From Bacteroidota bacterium (lineage in GTDB: Bacteria; Bacteroidota; Bacteroidia; UBA4408): DNA of 64,000 bases. Under the pieces are notes generated by a model, which was not told the origin of the DNA, did not search any database, and was given only the letters and a program-made list of their open reading frames with translations. The position numbers and the translations under genes are program-made. This document shows positions 28,871-38,907 of this stretch, piece after piece (position 1 is the first letter of the stretch; the number at the start of each line of letters is the position of its first letter). The stretch covers positions 62,001-126,000 of the forward strand of contig JADKCP010000011.1 of the NCBI GenBank assembly GCA_016718805.1, in the 5' to 3' direction.

Positions 28871-30526
28871 TTAACTATTCAGCAAATCGCGCGCATTACT
28901 AATAGCTGCACTAGTTGGCGATTTACTACTGAGCATTTGAGCTATTTCATGTATACGCTCATCTGCGGTTAATTTTTTAATATGTGTATGTGTTTTCTTT
29001 TTAAGCTCTTCCTTATACACCAACCAGTGTTCATTTCCTTTGCTAGCAATTTGAGGTAAATGGGTAATGCTAATTACCTGCATTTGTTTGGCCATGCGTT
29101 CCATAATTATTCCAACTTTATTCGCAACATCGCCGGAAACACCTGTATCAATTTCGTCGAAAACTATGGTTGGAAGGGCTGCTGATTTAGCTAAGAGCGA
29201 TTTTAAACTCAACAAAAGTCGCGATAATTCACCACCTGAAGCTACTTTACTCAATTCTTTCAACTCACCACCTTTGTTAGCTGAAAACAAAAATTGAATC
29301 TTATCTTTTCCACTTTGTGTAAACTCAGTTGATTCGGATAATTGTATTGACAAAGAAGCATTTGGCATTCCTACATCTGCCAATAAATTCAAAATTTGCT
29401 TCTCCATTATCAGTGAAGACGATTTACGCTTTTTAGAAAGTTCGAGCGCTAAAATTGAAAGTTGTTTTTCGATTACTACTAGTTCTTTTCGAGTAGCATC
29501 GAGCTGTTCATCTAACTTACCAATACCAGCAATTTTACTTGAAAGCTCTTCTTGTAACTGAAGCAATTCATCCAAACTATTTACCCGATGTTTTTGTTGC
29601 AAACGATAAATTAAATTGAGTTTGCTTTCAATTTCTTCCAATCGTTGCGGGTTAAATACAATGTTTTGCTCTAAACTCTCAAGCTCGTTTACTAGGTCTT
29701 TCAACTCAATATAACTGCTGTTAACACGTTGTGCAATTTCGGCTATTGTTAAGTTATGTTTTGCATTCGCACTGAGTAGATTTTTTACTTCTACTAAAGC
29801 AGCCAACACATTGTTTTCGCTATAGTTTAACAAGAACGAAGAAGCACTCAAATTCTTTTTAATTGATTCAGCATGGGTCAAAGTTTCTGCCTCAAGTTCC
29901 AATGCTTTACTATCGTTACTTTTCAAATTTGCTTCTTCCAATTCGTTGAACTGAAATTGAAAATAATCCAACTCCTTTTTTGCTTGAGCATCCTGTTCTT
30001 CTATTGCCACAAGCTGTTGTTTGAGTTTTTTATAGTGTAGAAATTTCTCCTTGTATTGAGTCAATTTTTGTTTGTGTTGAGCAAATACATCTAATAAGGA
30101 TAATTGAAATTCAGATTCATTCAAGGATATATTTTGATGTTGTGAATGAATGTCGATTAAATAATTACCCAATTCTTTTAATTGGGTAAGATTTACAGGA
30201 GTATCGTTTATAAAGGCCCTAGAAATACCGGCCGGATTAATTTCTCTTCGAATGGTACAAAGGTCAAAATAATCAAGATTGTATTTTTCAAAAAAACCGG
30301 TTAATGCATAGGCCTTAATAAAAAACTGAGCTTCAACAATACATTTGGAAGACTTATCACGCAACATGCCGGTATCGGCTCTGCTGCCAATTAATAAGGA
30401 AATGGCTCCTAACAAAATTGATTTTCCTGCACCTGTTTCGCCGGTAATTATAGTCAAACCATCAGATACATCAATTTCTAAATTTTCGATTAATGCGTAA
30501 TTGTGTATTGCAAGGTGCCGAAGCAT
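28871..30526 (-). CDS. recN: DNA repair protein RecN
   Basis: The protein is 551 residues from the ATG at 30526 (MLRHLAIHNYALIENLEID), the canonical RecN start. A longer frame adds 40 residues without similarity to the family. It carries the SMC-like split ATPase: Walker A GETGAGKSI near the N-terminus, a long coiled-coil middle (about 150-370), the signature KVASGGELSRLLLS and Walker B TIVFDEIDTGVSG. RecN acts in recombinational repair of double-strand breaks in the cytoplasm. It appears to be a single-gene unit. Confidence 0.95.
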   Translation of the reverse strand: MLRHLAIHNYALIENLEIDVSDGLTIITGETGAGKSILLGAISLLIGSRADTGMLRDKSSKCIVEAQFFIKAYALTGFFEKYNLDYFDLCTIRREINPAGISRAFINDTPVNLTQLKELGNYLIDIHSQHQNISLNESEFQLSLLDVFAQHKQKLTQYKEKFLHYKKLKQQLVAIEEQDAQAKKELDYFQFQFNELEEANLKSNDSKALELEAETLTHAESIKKNLSASSFLLNYSENNVLAALVEVKNLLSANAKHNLTIAEIAQRVNSSYIELKDLVNELESLEQNIVFNPQRLEEIESKLNLIYRLQQKHRVNSLDELLQLQEELSSKIAGIGKLDEQLDATRKELVVIEKQLSILALELSKKRKSSSLIMEKQILNLLADVGMPNASLSIQLSESTEFTQSGKDKIQFLFSANKGGELKELSKVASGGELSRLLLSLKSLLAKSAALPTIVFDEIDTGVSGDVANKVGIIMERMAKQMQVISITHLPQIASKGNEHWLVYKEELKKKTHTHIKKLTADERIHEIAQMLSSKSPTSAAISNARDLLNS

Positions 30527-30738
30527 GATGAGTAGATTATTTGAAGAGCAAATATCCAAATTTTTATTACAATTCAAGCTTGCTAAAAGTAAAACCATCC
30601 ATTTGGATGAAGCCAACTGAATAAATCTACCAATCCTATGAATCAACTACAGTGTGGCTTACACAAAGTTGAGCTACAGTTTACTATGCAATTCCGTAGC
30701 TCTAACTAAGATAAATTTTATTGCTATTAAATAAAGAA

Positions 30739-30746
30739 TAAATTTG
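30739..30746 (+). promoter_or_regulatory. Bacteroidota -7 element (TAAATTTG) upstream of the carboxylate-amine ligase gene
   Basis: TAnnTTTG match, 28 nt before the ATG at 30775; no well-spaced -33 element. Confidence 0.5.
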
Positions 30747-30774
30747 TGATACAAATCTCTAAAAACTATCAGCC

Positions 30775-31875
30775 ATGCCTGAATTTACACTTGGAATTGA
30801 AGAAGAGTTTCAAATAATAGATCCTAAAACCCGCGATCTTAGCATGCGTCAGCACAATATTGTTGACCGTGGTAAAACAATACTAGCTGATAATGTTAAA
30901 GCCGAAATGCATCAATCGGTAGTTGAAGTAGCAACCAACATTTGCGCTAATATTGCTGAAGCAAGAAAGGAAGTTACCCATTTGCGTAAAGTAATTGCCG
31001 GTTTGGCCTTGGAAGAAAATTTATCTATTGCCGCCGCAGGAACCCATCCATTTGCTATGTGGCAGGAACAACTGATTACGAATCATCCGCGCTACGAGGA
31101 AATTGTGAATGAATTGCAAGATGCTGCACGTTCAAATTTAATTTTTGGATTGCATGTTCACGTTGGAATTGAAACCCGCGAAGAAGCAATTCAAATCATG
31201 AACTCGGCACGTTATTTCTTACCGCATATTTTTGCCTTGAGCACAAATTCTCCTTTTTGGGAAGGTAGAAATACTGGATATCATTCATTCCGTACAAAGG
31301 TGTTTGATAAATTCCCAAGAACAGGTATACCTGAGTTATTTAGAAGCATCGCTGAATACGACAACTACATTGATTTATTGGTAAAAACTAATTGCATCGA
31401 TAATGGTAAAAAAATATGGTGGGACATGCGTGTTCATCCATTTTTTAGTACCGTCGAATTCAGAGTATGTGATGTGCCACTCAGAGTTGACGAAACCATT
31501 GCTCTAGCGGCTGTAATGCAAGCACTTATTGCCAAACTGCACAAATTAATGAAAGCCAATTTAGATTTTCGAACCTATTCACGTGCGTTAATTAATGAGA
31601 ATAAATGGAGAGCCGCTCGTTACGGAATTAATGGAAAAATGATTGATTTTGGAAAACAACAAGAGGTTGAAACCAGAGCATTAATAATAGAATTGCTTGC
31701 ATTTGTTGATGACGTGGTAGATGGTTTAGGCAGCCGAAAAGAAATTGATTATATATATGAAATGCTTGCCAATGGTACCGGAGCCGATCGTCAACTTGCA
31801 GTTTATAAAAAAACCAACGACCTCAAAAAAGTAGTTGATTATATGATTACTGAATCGAATGCCGGTTTATTTTAA
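30775..31875 (+). CDS. Carboxylate-amine ligase, YbdK / GCS2 family
   Basis: The 366-residue length fits the glutamate-cysteine ligase type 2 family. Visible marks are the N-terminal GIEEEFQIID, the HVHVGIE strand, and PFFSTVEFRVCDVPLRVDET near the ligand site. E. coli YbdK has weak glutamate-cysteine ligase activity; most members have no proven substrate, so ATP-dependent amide-bond formation is the safe statement. A class I glutamine amidotransferase gene follows 103 nt downstream in the same direction, and the two could be transcribed together. Confidence 0.85.
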   Translation: MPEFTLGIEEEFQIIDPKTRDLSMRQHNIVDRGKTILADNVKAEMHQSVVEVATNICANIAEARKEVTHLRKVIAGLALEENLSIAAAGTHPFAMWQEQLITNHPRYEEIVNELQDAARSNLIFGLHVHVGIETREEAIQIMNSARYFLPHIFALSTNSPFWEGRNTGYHSFRTKVFDKFPRTGIPELFRSIAEYDNYIDLLVKTNCIDNGKKIWWDMRVHPFFSTVEFRVCDVPLRVDETIALAAVMQALIAKLHKLMKANLDFRTYSRALINENKWRAARYGINGKMIDFGKQQEVETRALIIELLAFVDDVVDGLGSRKEIDYIYEMLANGTGADRQLAVYKKTNDLKKVVDYMITESNAGLF

Positions 31876-31978
31876 TGATTTTGATTAAATCATTCAGTGT
31901 TGTATTTTTCTGATTAGTCTATTAACTGCAAATATGCCATTGGGAAATCCTATTTTCGCTCCAGATTTTTAAAAATTT

Positions 31979-32788
31979 ATGTCTGAATCATCCCTAAAAG
32001 TTGCCATTCTCGATTTATACGATAACCATCCTAACCAAGGAATGCGTTGCATAAAGGAGATAGTTGAGGAATTTAAATTGAGTTACAACGTATACGATGT
32101 GCGTGCAAAAAATGAGGTTCCGGCTATGGATTACGATATATTTATTTCCTCAGGTGGTCCCGGAAATCCTTTGCCCATACATCACGAATGGGAAAAAAAA
32201 TACTTCGAGTTAATTGATGCTTTGCATGCTAACAATTTAAAACCCGGCACTAAAAAAAAATATGTGTTTTTTATTTGCCATTCCTTTCAAATGGTGATGC
32301 ACCATTTTCGACTTGCACAACTTACTAAACGAAAATCACCCTCCTTTGGAGTATTGCCGGTTCATAAAACACATGAAGGCCTAAGTGAGCCAATACTTCA
32401 AAATTTAAAAGAACCCTTTTATATTGTCGATAGTCGCGATTACCAAATAGTTCAACCCAATCGTGACCGCATGCACAAAATGGGCGCAAAAATATTGTGC
32501 ATCGAAAAAGAAAGGCATCATGTACCTTTAGAAAGAGCAATTATGTGTGTACGTTTTGACGAGTACTTTATAGGTACACAGTTTCATCCAGAAGCCGATG
32601 TTAAAGGTATGATGGCGCATTACAAAAACCCTGATAAAATTAAACAAACCATTGAAGCCTATGGCGATGCAAAATACCACACTATGATTGATGGCTTAAA
32701 TGATGAAGAAAAAATTAAGAAAACGAATAGCGAAATTTTGCCTAATTTTTTAAAGCAGAGTATTAAAGCATTAACCTCAAATAACTAA
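31979..32788 (+). CDS. Class I glutamine amidotransferase-like protein
   Basis: The protein has 269 residues. The Triad family is recognisable: oxyanion strand SSGGPGNP, nucleophile elbow with Cys100 (FFICHSFQM) and the C-terminal His203 and Glu205 of FHPEAD, so the catalytic triad is intact. It resembles the glutaminase domain of GMP synthase but is a stand-alone protein with an extra C-terminal extension of about 55 residues. It could hydrolyse glutamine or a gamma-glutamyl compound. Its neighbour is the carboxylate-amine ligase, which suggests a shared gamma-glutamyl or amide pathway (inference). Confidence 0.78.
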   Translation: MSESSLKVAILDLYDNHPNQGMRCIKEIVEEFKLSYNVYDVRAKNEVPAMDYDIFISSGGPGNPLPIHHEWEKKYFELIDALHANNLKPGTKKKYVFFICHSFQMVMHHFRLAQLTKRKSPSFGVLPVHKTHEGLSEPILQNLKEPFYIVDSRDYQIVQPNRDRMHKMGAKILCIEKERHHVPLERAIMCVRFDEYFIGTQFHPEADVKGMMAHYKNPDKIKQTIEAYGDAKYHTMIDGLNDEEKIKKTNSEILPNFLKQSIKALTSNN

Positions 32789-32791
32789 TTG

Positions 32792-35323
32792 CTAGCCCGG
32801 ATCAACGTCTGCAATTAATACAATCGATTTGTATTCAGGAATTAGTTTTAGTTGATTGCACAATTCATGAATTTTTTGCTTCACTTGATGTGCTGAAATT
32901 TCTTTCTCTATTTTTATAAGAATATTTTTTAAGAAGTAATTTCTTACTCTGGCAACTGCCGGAAACTCCGGACCTAGGATTCGGTTTGCAAAATGATCAC
33001 GCAGTTGTTGCGCCAAATCGTAGGAAGCATTATCTACAATAGTAGCATCTTTATGTTTCAAAGTAAGCCGAATTAATTTATCGAATGGAGGATAATTAAA
33101 TTTTTTACGTTCAACCAACTGACTTTCATAAAATGCTTCCCACTTATTATCAATAACGGTTTGTATAACCTCGTGATTGGGAGTGTATGTTTGAATAATT
33201 ACCTTTCCGCGTTTCTCTTTGCGTCCTGCTCTCCCACTCACTTGCGCCATTAATTGATAGGCTCGTTCAAAAGCTCTAAAATCAGGAAAATGCATCATGG
33301 TATCCGCATTTAAAATACCCACAACACTCACATTATTAAAATCTAGCCCTTTGGTAATCATTTGTGTTCCAACTAACACGTCTATCGTACCTTCCTCAAA
33401 ACTTTGTATCAAATTAGCGTATGCATACTTACTTCGAGTGGTATCTAAATCCATACGTGCAATGCGTGCCTCCGGAAAAAAAATGGCCAACTCTTCTTCA
33501 ATTTTCTCAGTACCAAATCCTTTCATCAAAAGTGTTGTATCGCCACAAGCTTCACATCTATCGGGCAGTGTACTACTAAATCCACAATAATGACATTTCA
33601 ACAAATTACTGTTCTTGTGATAAGTTAAACTTACATCGCATTGCTTGCACTGAGGCACCCAAGCACAAGTAGTACATTCAAGCATAGGGGCAAATCCACG
33701 ACGGTTTTGAAATAAAATTACTTGTTCTTTTTTTGCTAATGCAAGTCCAACTTCTTGCAGCATAAGTGGAGTAAAGTGCGATTTCATTTCTTTTCGCTTC
33801 TTACATTCCTTAACATCCGAAACCACAATTTCAGGAAGCTGAATACCACCATACCGTTCAGTTAATTGTACATAGCCATATTTGTTTTGTTGGGCATTGT
33901 AATACGATTCAATTGCAGGTGTTGCAGTTCCTAAAAGAGTTTTTGCTCCATGCATCCGAGCCAATACAAGTGCCGAATCGCGGGCGTTGTAGCGTGGTGC
34001 CGGATCGTACTGTTTGTAAGAAGTGTCGTGTTCTTCGTCAACAATAATTAATCCCAGGTTCTTAAAAGGTAAAAACAAAGAGGACCTCGCTCCAATTATC
34101 AATTGGTAAGTTTGAGCTCCCGAAAGATTTTCCTTTGCATCTTTATCAACAACAAAATCAAGCACCTTATTCCAAACTTCCACTCGTTCATTTTCACTAA
34201 ACTTGCTGTGATACACGCCAACTGCTTCACCAAAAAATTTTCGAATTCTACTTATTATTTGAGTGGTTAAAGCAATTTCAGGTAATAAATACAGTATTTG
34301 CTTTTGTTGTCTGAAGGTTTCTTCAATAAGTTTTACATACAGTTCAGTTTTACCGCTCGAGGTAATACCTTGCAATAAAACAACCTCCTTTTCTGCAAAT
34401 AATTCAGTTATCTTATTAAATGCATTTTGTTGGTGTGAACTTAATTCAACTGTTTTATTCTCCGACCTAAATGTGCCCAAACGATCTACTTTTTGTGCAT
34501 TCAACTGCAACACATTTTTTTTTATCAATTCGTTGAGTAGTGTGGCAGACACGCCCGCTTCTTTGAGCAATACATCCTTTTTTACATCTTCAGTAGCCTC
34601 TCCAAATTCTTTCGAAAGTTTCAAAAAACAAAGAAGTAACTGTAGTTGTTTAAAGGCGCGTTTTTCGAGTTTATCAAAAATTGCTCGCATGTTTTGTTCG
34701 TCCTTAGCATATTCAGTAAGGCTTACAACAAATTCAGTTTTTTCTTTATACTTTTCATTGATTGTTTCTTGTACTTCTACAATATTTTTTTCGATAAGCA
34801 ATTTAATAGTAGGGTACACTGTTTTTATACCGAGAATTTGTGTGGCTTCCTGCACAGTAATTACTTGTCGTAAAAACAAAGCTTCAGCAATCATAAATTC
34901 TTTATCGCTTAAATTTTTTTCGAGTTCAATTTTATGCTCATCGCTTTGCTCAAAATAAGTAGGATGCAAACAAATTTTTGTTTCACTAGAAAGCTTTAAC
35001 CCTGATGGAAGTGCAGCATTCATTACTTCTCCCGGAGTACACATATAATAAGCTGCCATCCATTCCCAAAGTTGAAACTGTACTTCTGTAACAAGCGGAT
35101 TCGCATCTACTATCGAATCGATGTATTTTGCTTCATAGTGGGCAGGAGGAGTTGAATGTATTTTTCGAACTAAGGCAGTATATAACTTCGATTTCCCTAA
35201 TTGCACCACTACCCTTTTACCTACTTCAATTTCGCTATTAAATTCAAATGGGATACGATATGTATAATGCTGTGGCAATGCCAAAGGTAAAATAACATCC
35301 ACAAAAAGTGTAAGGCGTTCCAT
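32792..35323 (-). CDS. priA: Primosomal replication restart helicase PriA
   Basis: The protein has 843 residues. An N-terminal DNA-binding region is followed by a superfamily 2 helicase core with Walker A GITSSGKTELY, the DEEH box IIVDEEHD and motif QMITKGLDF, split by the zinc-binding insertion with paired CxxC motifs (CTTC, CKQC, CHYC, CEAC). PriA loads the replicative helicase at stalled forks. The stop lies 3 nt from the convergent amidotransferase gene. The length is somewhat greater than E. coli PriA, as usual in Bacteroidota. Confidence 0.95.
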   Translation of the reverse strand: MERLTLFVDVILPLALPQHYTYRIPFEFNSEIEVGKRVVVQLGKSKLYTALVRKIHSTPPAHYEAKYIDSIVDANPLVTEVQFQLWEWMAAYYMCTPGEVMNAALPSGLKLSSETKICLHPTYFEQSDEHKIELEKNLSDKEFMIAEALFLRQVITVQEATQILGIKTVYPTIKLLIEKNIVEVQETINEKYKEKTEFVVSLTEYAKDEQNMRAIFDKLEKRAFKQLQLLLCFLKLSKEFGEATEDVKKDVLLKEAGVSATLLNELIKKNVLQLNAQKVDRLGTFRSENKTVELSSHQQNAFNKITELFAEKEVVLLQGITSSGKTELYVKLIEETFRQQKQILYLLPEIALTTQIISRIRKFFGEAVGVYHSKFSENERVEVWNKVLDFVVDKDAKENLSGAQTYQLIIGARSSLFLPFKNLGLIIVDEEHDTSYKQYDPAPRYNARDSALVLARMHGAKTLLGTATPAIESYYNAQQNKYGYVQLTERYGGIQLPEIVVSDVKECKKRKEMKSHFTPLMLQEVGLALAKKEQVILFQNRRGFAPMLECTTCAWVPQCKQCDVSLTYHKNSNLLKCHYCGFSSTLPDRCEACGDTTLLMKGFGTEKIEEELAIFFPEARIARMDLDTTRSKYAYANLIQSFEEGTIDVLVGTQMITKGLDFNNVSVVGILNADTMMHFPDFRAFERAYQLMAQVSGRAGRKEKRGKVIIQTYTPNHEVIQTVIDNKWEAFYESQLVERKKFNYPPFDKLIRLTLKHKDATIVDNASYDLAQQLRDHFANRILGPEFPAVARVRNYFLKNILIKIEKEISAHQVKQKIHELCNQLKLIPEYKSIVLIADVDPG

Positions 35324-35381
35324 TTAAATTAAATCGGTTTCAGCTATACCGAAAATATGATTTGAATTCGATTTTTAATTT

Positions 35382-36059
35382 TTAAAAATTAGTTAATTCA
35401 TCGGCCAATTCCACCAATGGCAATCCCATCACATTAAAATAAGATCCTTCTATTCTTTCAACTTCAACAGGAGCTACCAGCGCGTCTCGTTTAGTTTTAC
35501 TGGATTCAATTATATCGAGCCTGTTGAGTTTAGTTAAAAAATCAATTTCCTTCAGCGAACATGGATTCATTCCTATCGGTAAACATTCCTGGGCTCCATA
35601 ACCACCTGCTTTATCATAGGGTTGATATGCATTCACATATTGCTGAATTTGCTCTAAGCTATGCTTTTTAAAATACACCTTAGTAGTAGTATAAAAGCTA
35701 TGTGTTTTTTTTTGTGACTTTAAGCAAACAGCGGTAAAAACCTGATGCATATTTCCCGAAAGCACTTCCAGCATCGATACTGCCTCATCAAAGTTGGTTG
35801 GTTTATTAAGCACCTTGTTATTTATCCAAACTATGGTATCGGCAGTAATAACAAGGTTGTTAGGTTGATGTAATTCTTCTTCAAAGCATTGAGATTTAAT
35901 TTCACTCAAGTACAATGGAATTTCTTGCGCAACTAAATGTGAAGGAAAACTTTCGTCAATCTCTTTGGTCTTTACACTAAAATCAACACCTAAGGCGTTT
36001 AATAATTGTTGCCTTCGCGGCGATTTTGATGCTAAAATACACTGGTAATTTAATTTCAT
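35382..36059 (-). CDS. maf: Maf-type nucleoside triphosphate pyrophosphatase
   Basis: The protein has 225 residues, a little longer than the usual 190-200. The Maf signature ASKSPRRQQLL lies near the N-terminus, followed by IDESFP, TADTIVW and KAGGYGAQE. The family hydrolyses non-canonical or canonical nucleoside triphosphates to monophosphates and limits misincorporation. Its start overlaps the stop of the DUF423 gene by 4 nt, so the two are translationally coupled. Confidence 0.9.
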   Translation of the reverse strand: MKLNYQCILASKSPRRQQLLNALGVDFSVKTKEIDESFPSHLVAQEIPLYLSEIKSQCFEEELHQPNNLVITADTIVWINNKVLNKPTNFDEAVSMLEVLSGNMHQVFTAVCLKSQKKTHSFYTTTKVYFKKHSLEQIQQYVNAYQPYDKAGGYGAQECLPIGMNPCSLKEIDFLTKLNRLDIIESSKTKRDALVAPVEVERIEGSYFNVMGLPLVELADELTNF

Positions 36060-36460
36060 TTTTCCGTCTCTGACTTCATTTTACTAAACGCAAAAATCAA
36101 ATAAATCCAACCGGCCATAAATATTATTCCGCCAATTGGAGTAATTGGTCCTAACCATCTATAGTTACTTATACCAAGCAAATCACGACACGCTAATAAA
36201 TAAATAGAGCCAGAGAATAGTAAAATTCCGAGGTAAAATAATTGTGTAATTCTTACTACTTGTTTTTTGTTTAACCTTCCGTAAAACGAAAGCACTATCA
36301 ATGCTGCCAAGGAATGGTACATTTGATAACGAACCGCTGTTTCATAACTGAGCAACTGTTCGCTGCTAAGTAAGGGTTTTAATGTATGTGCTCCAAAAGC
36401 TCCTAAACATACTGAACACAAGGCTAAGGAAGCAGCAATTAGTAAGGATGTTTTTAACAT
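36056..36460 (-). CDS. DUF423 family small membrane protein
   Basis: The protein has 134 residues and four predicted membrane helices. The family pattern GAFGAHTLK near the N-terminus, TAVRYQMYHSLA and the Gly-rich GPITPIGGIIFMAGW are all present. Function is unknown throughout the family. It is encoded directly upstream of maf with a 4-nt overlap. Confidence 0.88.
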   Translation of the reverse strand: MLKTSLLIAASLALCSVCLGAFGAHTLKPLLSSEQLLSYETAVRYQMYHSLAALIVLSFYGRLNKKQVVRITQLFYLGILLFSGSIYLLACRDLLGISNYRWLGPITPIGGIIFMAGWIYLIFAFSKMKSETEK

Positions 36461-36472
36461 AGTAAAAATTAA

Positions 36473-36512
36473 AACGTCAGTGCTTCTAGTTATTATAGCT
36501 GCACTGACGCTT
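36473..36512 (-). terminator. Intrinsic terminator after the DUF4476 gene
   Basis: A 9-bp perfect stem (CGTCAGTGC at 36475-36483, complement at 36501-36509), followed on the minus strand by UUUUAAUUUUU. It starts 24 nt after the DUF4476 stop. Confidence 0.75.
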
Positions 36513-36535
36513 AGGTTTTATAATCGTGAAATTAG

Positions 36536-37459
36536 TTATCTTCTAAATCCTTGAATATATGAATTTAATTCATCAATAGAAGATGAAAAAGTAAAGGCAT
36601 CATTAATTTGGTAATAATTTCCAATATCAAAAGTATACCCATATGCATACTTAGCTAAATCAAGACGTGTATCTTCAAAACTAAACAACAGCATTATTTC
36701 TTTTACTTGTGCTGATAATAGGCAATTACTTGAAATGACCTGTTTAGCAATCGTCAGTTTAGTATCGTCAAAACTTTTTGAAGAAATAGAATTTTTAACA
36801 CCATTAAAATCCTGGTGACTCAAAGGCCATGGACATCCAACTGCACCATTGTAGCCGGGCATTACGTAAACTTTTTGCTTAGGTTGTTCAGGTTCCGAAT
36901 TGCTGTATGTAGTTGTAGTATGGGTTGTGGTGGTTGTGGTTTGACTACTTCCATAAGTATCCATTCCGCTTACATTCATGTTGATTCCTACGCCGCCTAT
37001 TCCCACATTTACATTAACATTATCGGGTTCACCATAAGAAGTTGTGGTAGTTGTAGTTTGCTGCGTTACTGCAGGTGTTGAATGATATACAACTACCGAT
37101 TCACCTGCACGAGATGGAGCTGCTTCAGCAACCGGAACTGCACTTTGCAAACGTATAGTATACACTGCACTCGCATTTTTCTTAATAGAATAGGTTACTT
37201 CTGAACCTGGCTCCAAATACACAGTTTTATCCATATCCGGAATAGACTTGTTTTCAAAAATTACTTTCATTTTATAATTAGGAGCATTCAAACCTGTAAC
37301 TTTTACATTGGTTTCGGGCTTTGCATTTTGCTTAATCCCATTTAAAATAACAGTAAATTGTTCACCTTGCTCTGTAAACAAAATTAAATTTGAATTTTGT
37401 GCAAAGCTGCTGTTCAGCTTGAAAATAATGACAAATACAAGTAAAAAGATTTTTTTCAT
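36536..37459 (-). CDS. DUF4476-domain secreted protein
   Basis: The protein has 307 residues. A signal peptide (1-20, ending SFAQ) is followed by a beta-rich region (about 22-110), a low-complexity Thr/Ser/Gly linker with TTTTT runs (about 130-190), and a C-terminal DUF4476 helical domain (about 205-305, SISSKSFDDTKLTIAKQVI, then LSAQVKEIMLLFSFEDTRLD). DUF4476 occurs widely in Bacteroidota periplasmic or secreted proteins with no known function. The gene is monocistronic and ends in a clear terminator. Confidence 0.8.
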   Translation of the reverse strand: MKKIFLLVFVIIFKLNSSFAQNSNLILFTEQGEQFTVILNGIKQNAKPETNVKVTGLNAPNYKMKVIFENKSIPDMDKTVYLEPGSEVTYSIKKNASAVYTIRLQSAVPVAEAAPSRAGESVVVYHSTPAVTQQTTTTTTSYGEPDNVNVNVGIGGVGINMNVSGMDTYGSSQTTTTTTHTTTTYSNSEPEQPKQKVYVMPGYNGAVGCPWPLSHQDFNGVKNSISSKSFDDTKLTIAKQVISSNCLLSAQVKEIMLLFSFEDTRLDLAKYAYGYTFDIGNYYQINDAFTFSSSIDELNSYIQGFRR

Positions 37460-37587
37460 TCGTAGGAATTAGGTTAAGTTTTTGTTTTTGGAAATTGATG
37501 TAAATCAAGCACGAAATTAGTAAATTGTTTTATGAGTTTAGAACACTGCTGTTAAAAAAACTAAATTCGCACAAAATTTTACAATTC

Positions 37588-38907
37588 ATGAAACAAGTAT
37601 TTATTATTGGTGCAGGACGTTCTTCTTCTTCCTTAATTTCCTATCTTTTAAAGCATGCTAAAAATGAAAACTGGAAAATTAAAGTTGGAGACGTTTCATT
37701 AGAATTAGCTCAACAAAAAGTTGAAAATCATCCCTTGGGTGAGGCTATACAATTCGACATGAATGATGAAGTAGCCCGTCACTGTGAAATAGAAGCAGCC
37801 GATTTAATAATCAGCATGTTACCTGCACACTTACATACCAAGGTAGCGCAAGATTGTGTTCGATTTAAAAAGCACCTTGTTACAGCTTCCTATTTATCGA
37901 ACGAGATGCGAGGTTTGCACGAAGACGCGAAAAATGCGGGAATATTATTGTTGAACGAAATTGGTTTAGATCCGGGCATTGATCATATGTCGGCTATGCA
38001 GATTATTGAAAAACTGAAATCTGAAAACCAAGAAATAGTCTCCTTTAAATCGTATTGTGGTGGATTGGTAGCTCCTGAAAGTAACGATAATCCCTGGGGC
38101 TATAAATTTTCGTGGAATCCACGAAATGTAGTACTTGCAGGACAGTCGACTGCGCAATACATTGATCATGGTCAAAAAAAGTACCTTCCTTATAATCGCT
38201 TGTTTACTCAAACCGATGTTATTGAAGTTGAAGGATTGGGTAAATTTGATGGATACGCCAATCGCGAGTCACTTTCTTATCGTTCGCCTTATGGATTAGA
38301 TAATATAGCTACAATTTTACGTGGATATTTAAGGGCAACCGGTTTTTGTAAAGCTTGGAATGTATTTGTAAAACTTGGTTTAACCGACGATAGTTACCAA
38401 ATTGAAAATGCAAACCAACAATCTTATAGTGAATTGCTAGAAGCTTTTTTACCAAAGGGAAGCGATACTGTAATCCAAAAGCTTGAATATTTTATGGGTG
38501 CAGATTACGATGCAGCTGTAGCACAAAAATTAAATTGGCTGGGACTATTCGACAACACACGAATAACACTAGAAAAAGGAAGTCCGGCACAGCTGTTACA
38601 ACATTTACTTGAATCGAAATGGGAATTAAAACCTAACGATAAAGACATGATTGTAATGCAACATCAATTTGTTACGTCAAAAAATAAACACTTAAGTTCA
38701 ACTTTAGTTGTTAAAGGTGATGACAATGTGCATACGGCAATGGCTAAAACAGTAGGTTTACCAATGGCAATAGCGACGCGTAAAATACTGTTGGGCGATA
38801 TTAAATTAACCGGTGTTCAAATTCCGGTTATGAAAGAAATTTATTCACCGGTATTGATGGAATTGGAAGAATTAGGAATACAATTTATTGAAAAAACTCA
38901 TTCCTAA
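37588..38907 (+). CDS. Saccharopine dehydrogenase-like oxidoreductase
   Basis: The protein is 439 residues from the ATG at 37588 (MKQVFIIGAGRSSSSLISYL). A longer frame starting at 37525 adds 21 residues lacking similarity to the fold. The N-terminal Rossmann motif GAGRSSSS binds NAD(P); LNEIGLDPGIDH and the GG-rich strand SYCGGLVAPES match the saccharopine dehydrogenase family. Members reduce or oxidise saccharopine or related amino-acid adducts such as carboxynorspermidine; the substrate here is not determinable. Its stop is immediately adjacent to the stop of the convergent trmN6-like gene. Confidence 0.85.
   Translation: MKQVFIIGAGRSSSSLISYLLKHAKNENWKIKVGDVSLELAQQKVENHPLGEAIQFDMNDEVARHCEIEAADLIISMLPAHLHTKVAQDCVRFKKHLVTASYLSNEMRGLHEDAKNAGILLLNEIGLDPGIDHMSAMQIIEKLKSENQEIVSFKSYCGGLVAPESNDNPWGYKFSWNPRNVVLAGQSTAQYIDHGQKKYLPYNRLFTQTDVIEVEGLGKFDGYANRESLSYRSPYGLDNIATILRGYLRATGFCKAWNVFVKLGLTDDSYQIENANQQSYSELLEAFLPKGSDTVIQKLEYFMGADYDAAVAQKLNWLGLFDNTRITLEKGSPAQLLQHLLESKWELKPNDKDMIVMQHQFVTSKNKHLSSTLVVKGDDNVHTAMAKTVGLPMAIATRKILLGDIKLTGVQIPVMKEIYSPVLMELEELGIQFIEKTHS

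Noticed and set aside
30487..30646. Longer RecN with a 40-residue N-terminal extension
   Set aside because: The extension has no resemblance to RecN, and the canonical start MLRHLAIHNYALIE is present at 30526.
34263..34958. A 231-codon open frame on the plus strand opposite priA
   Set aside because: It is antisense to a clearly conserved gene, has Ser/Cys/Phe-rich low-quality composition and no start context; it is a shadow of the AT-rich coding strand.
35376..35391. AT palindrome TAATTTTTAAAAATTA near the maf stop codon as a terminator or operator
   Set aside because: Pure A/T with no loop; such palindromes are expected by chance in AT-rich intergenic DNA.
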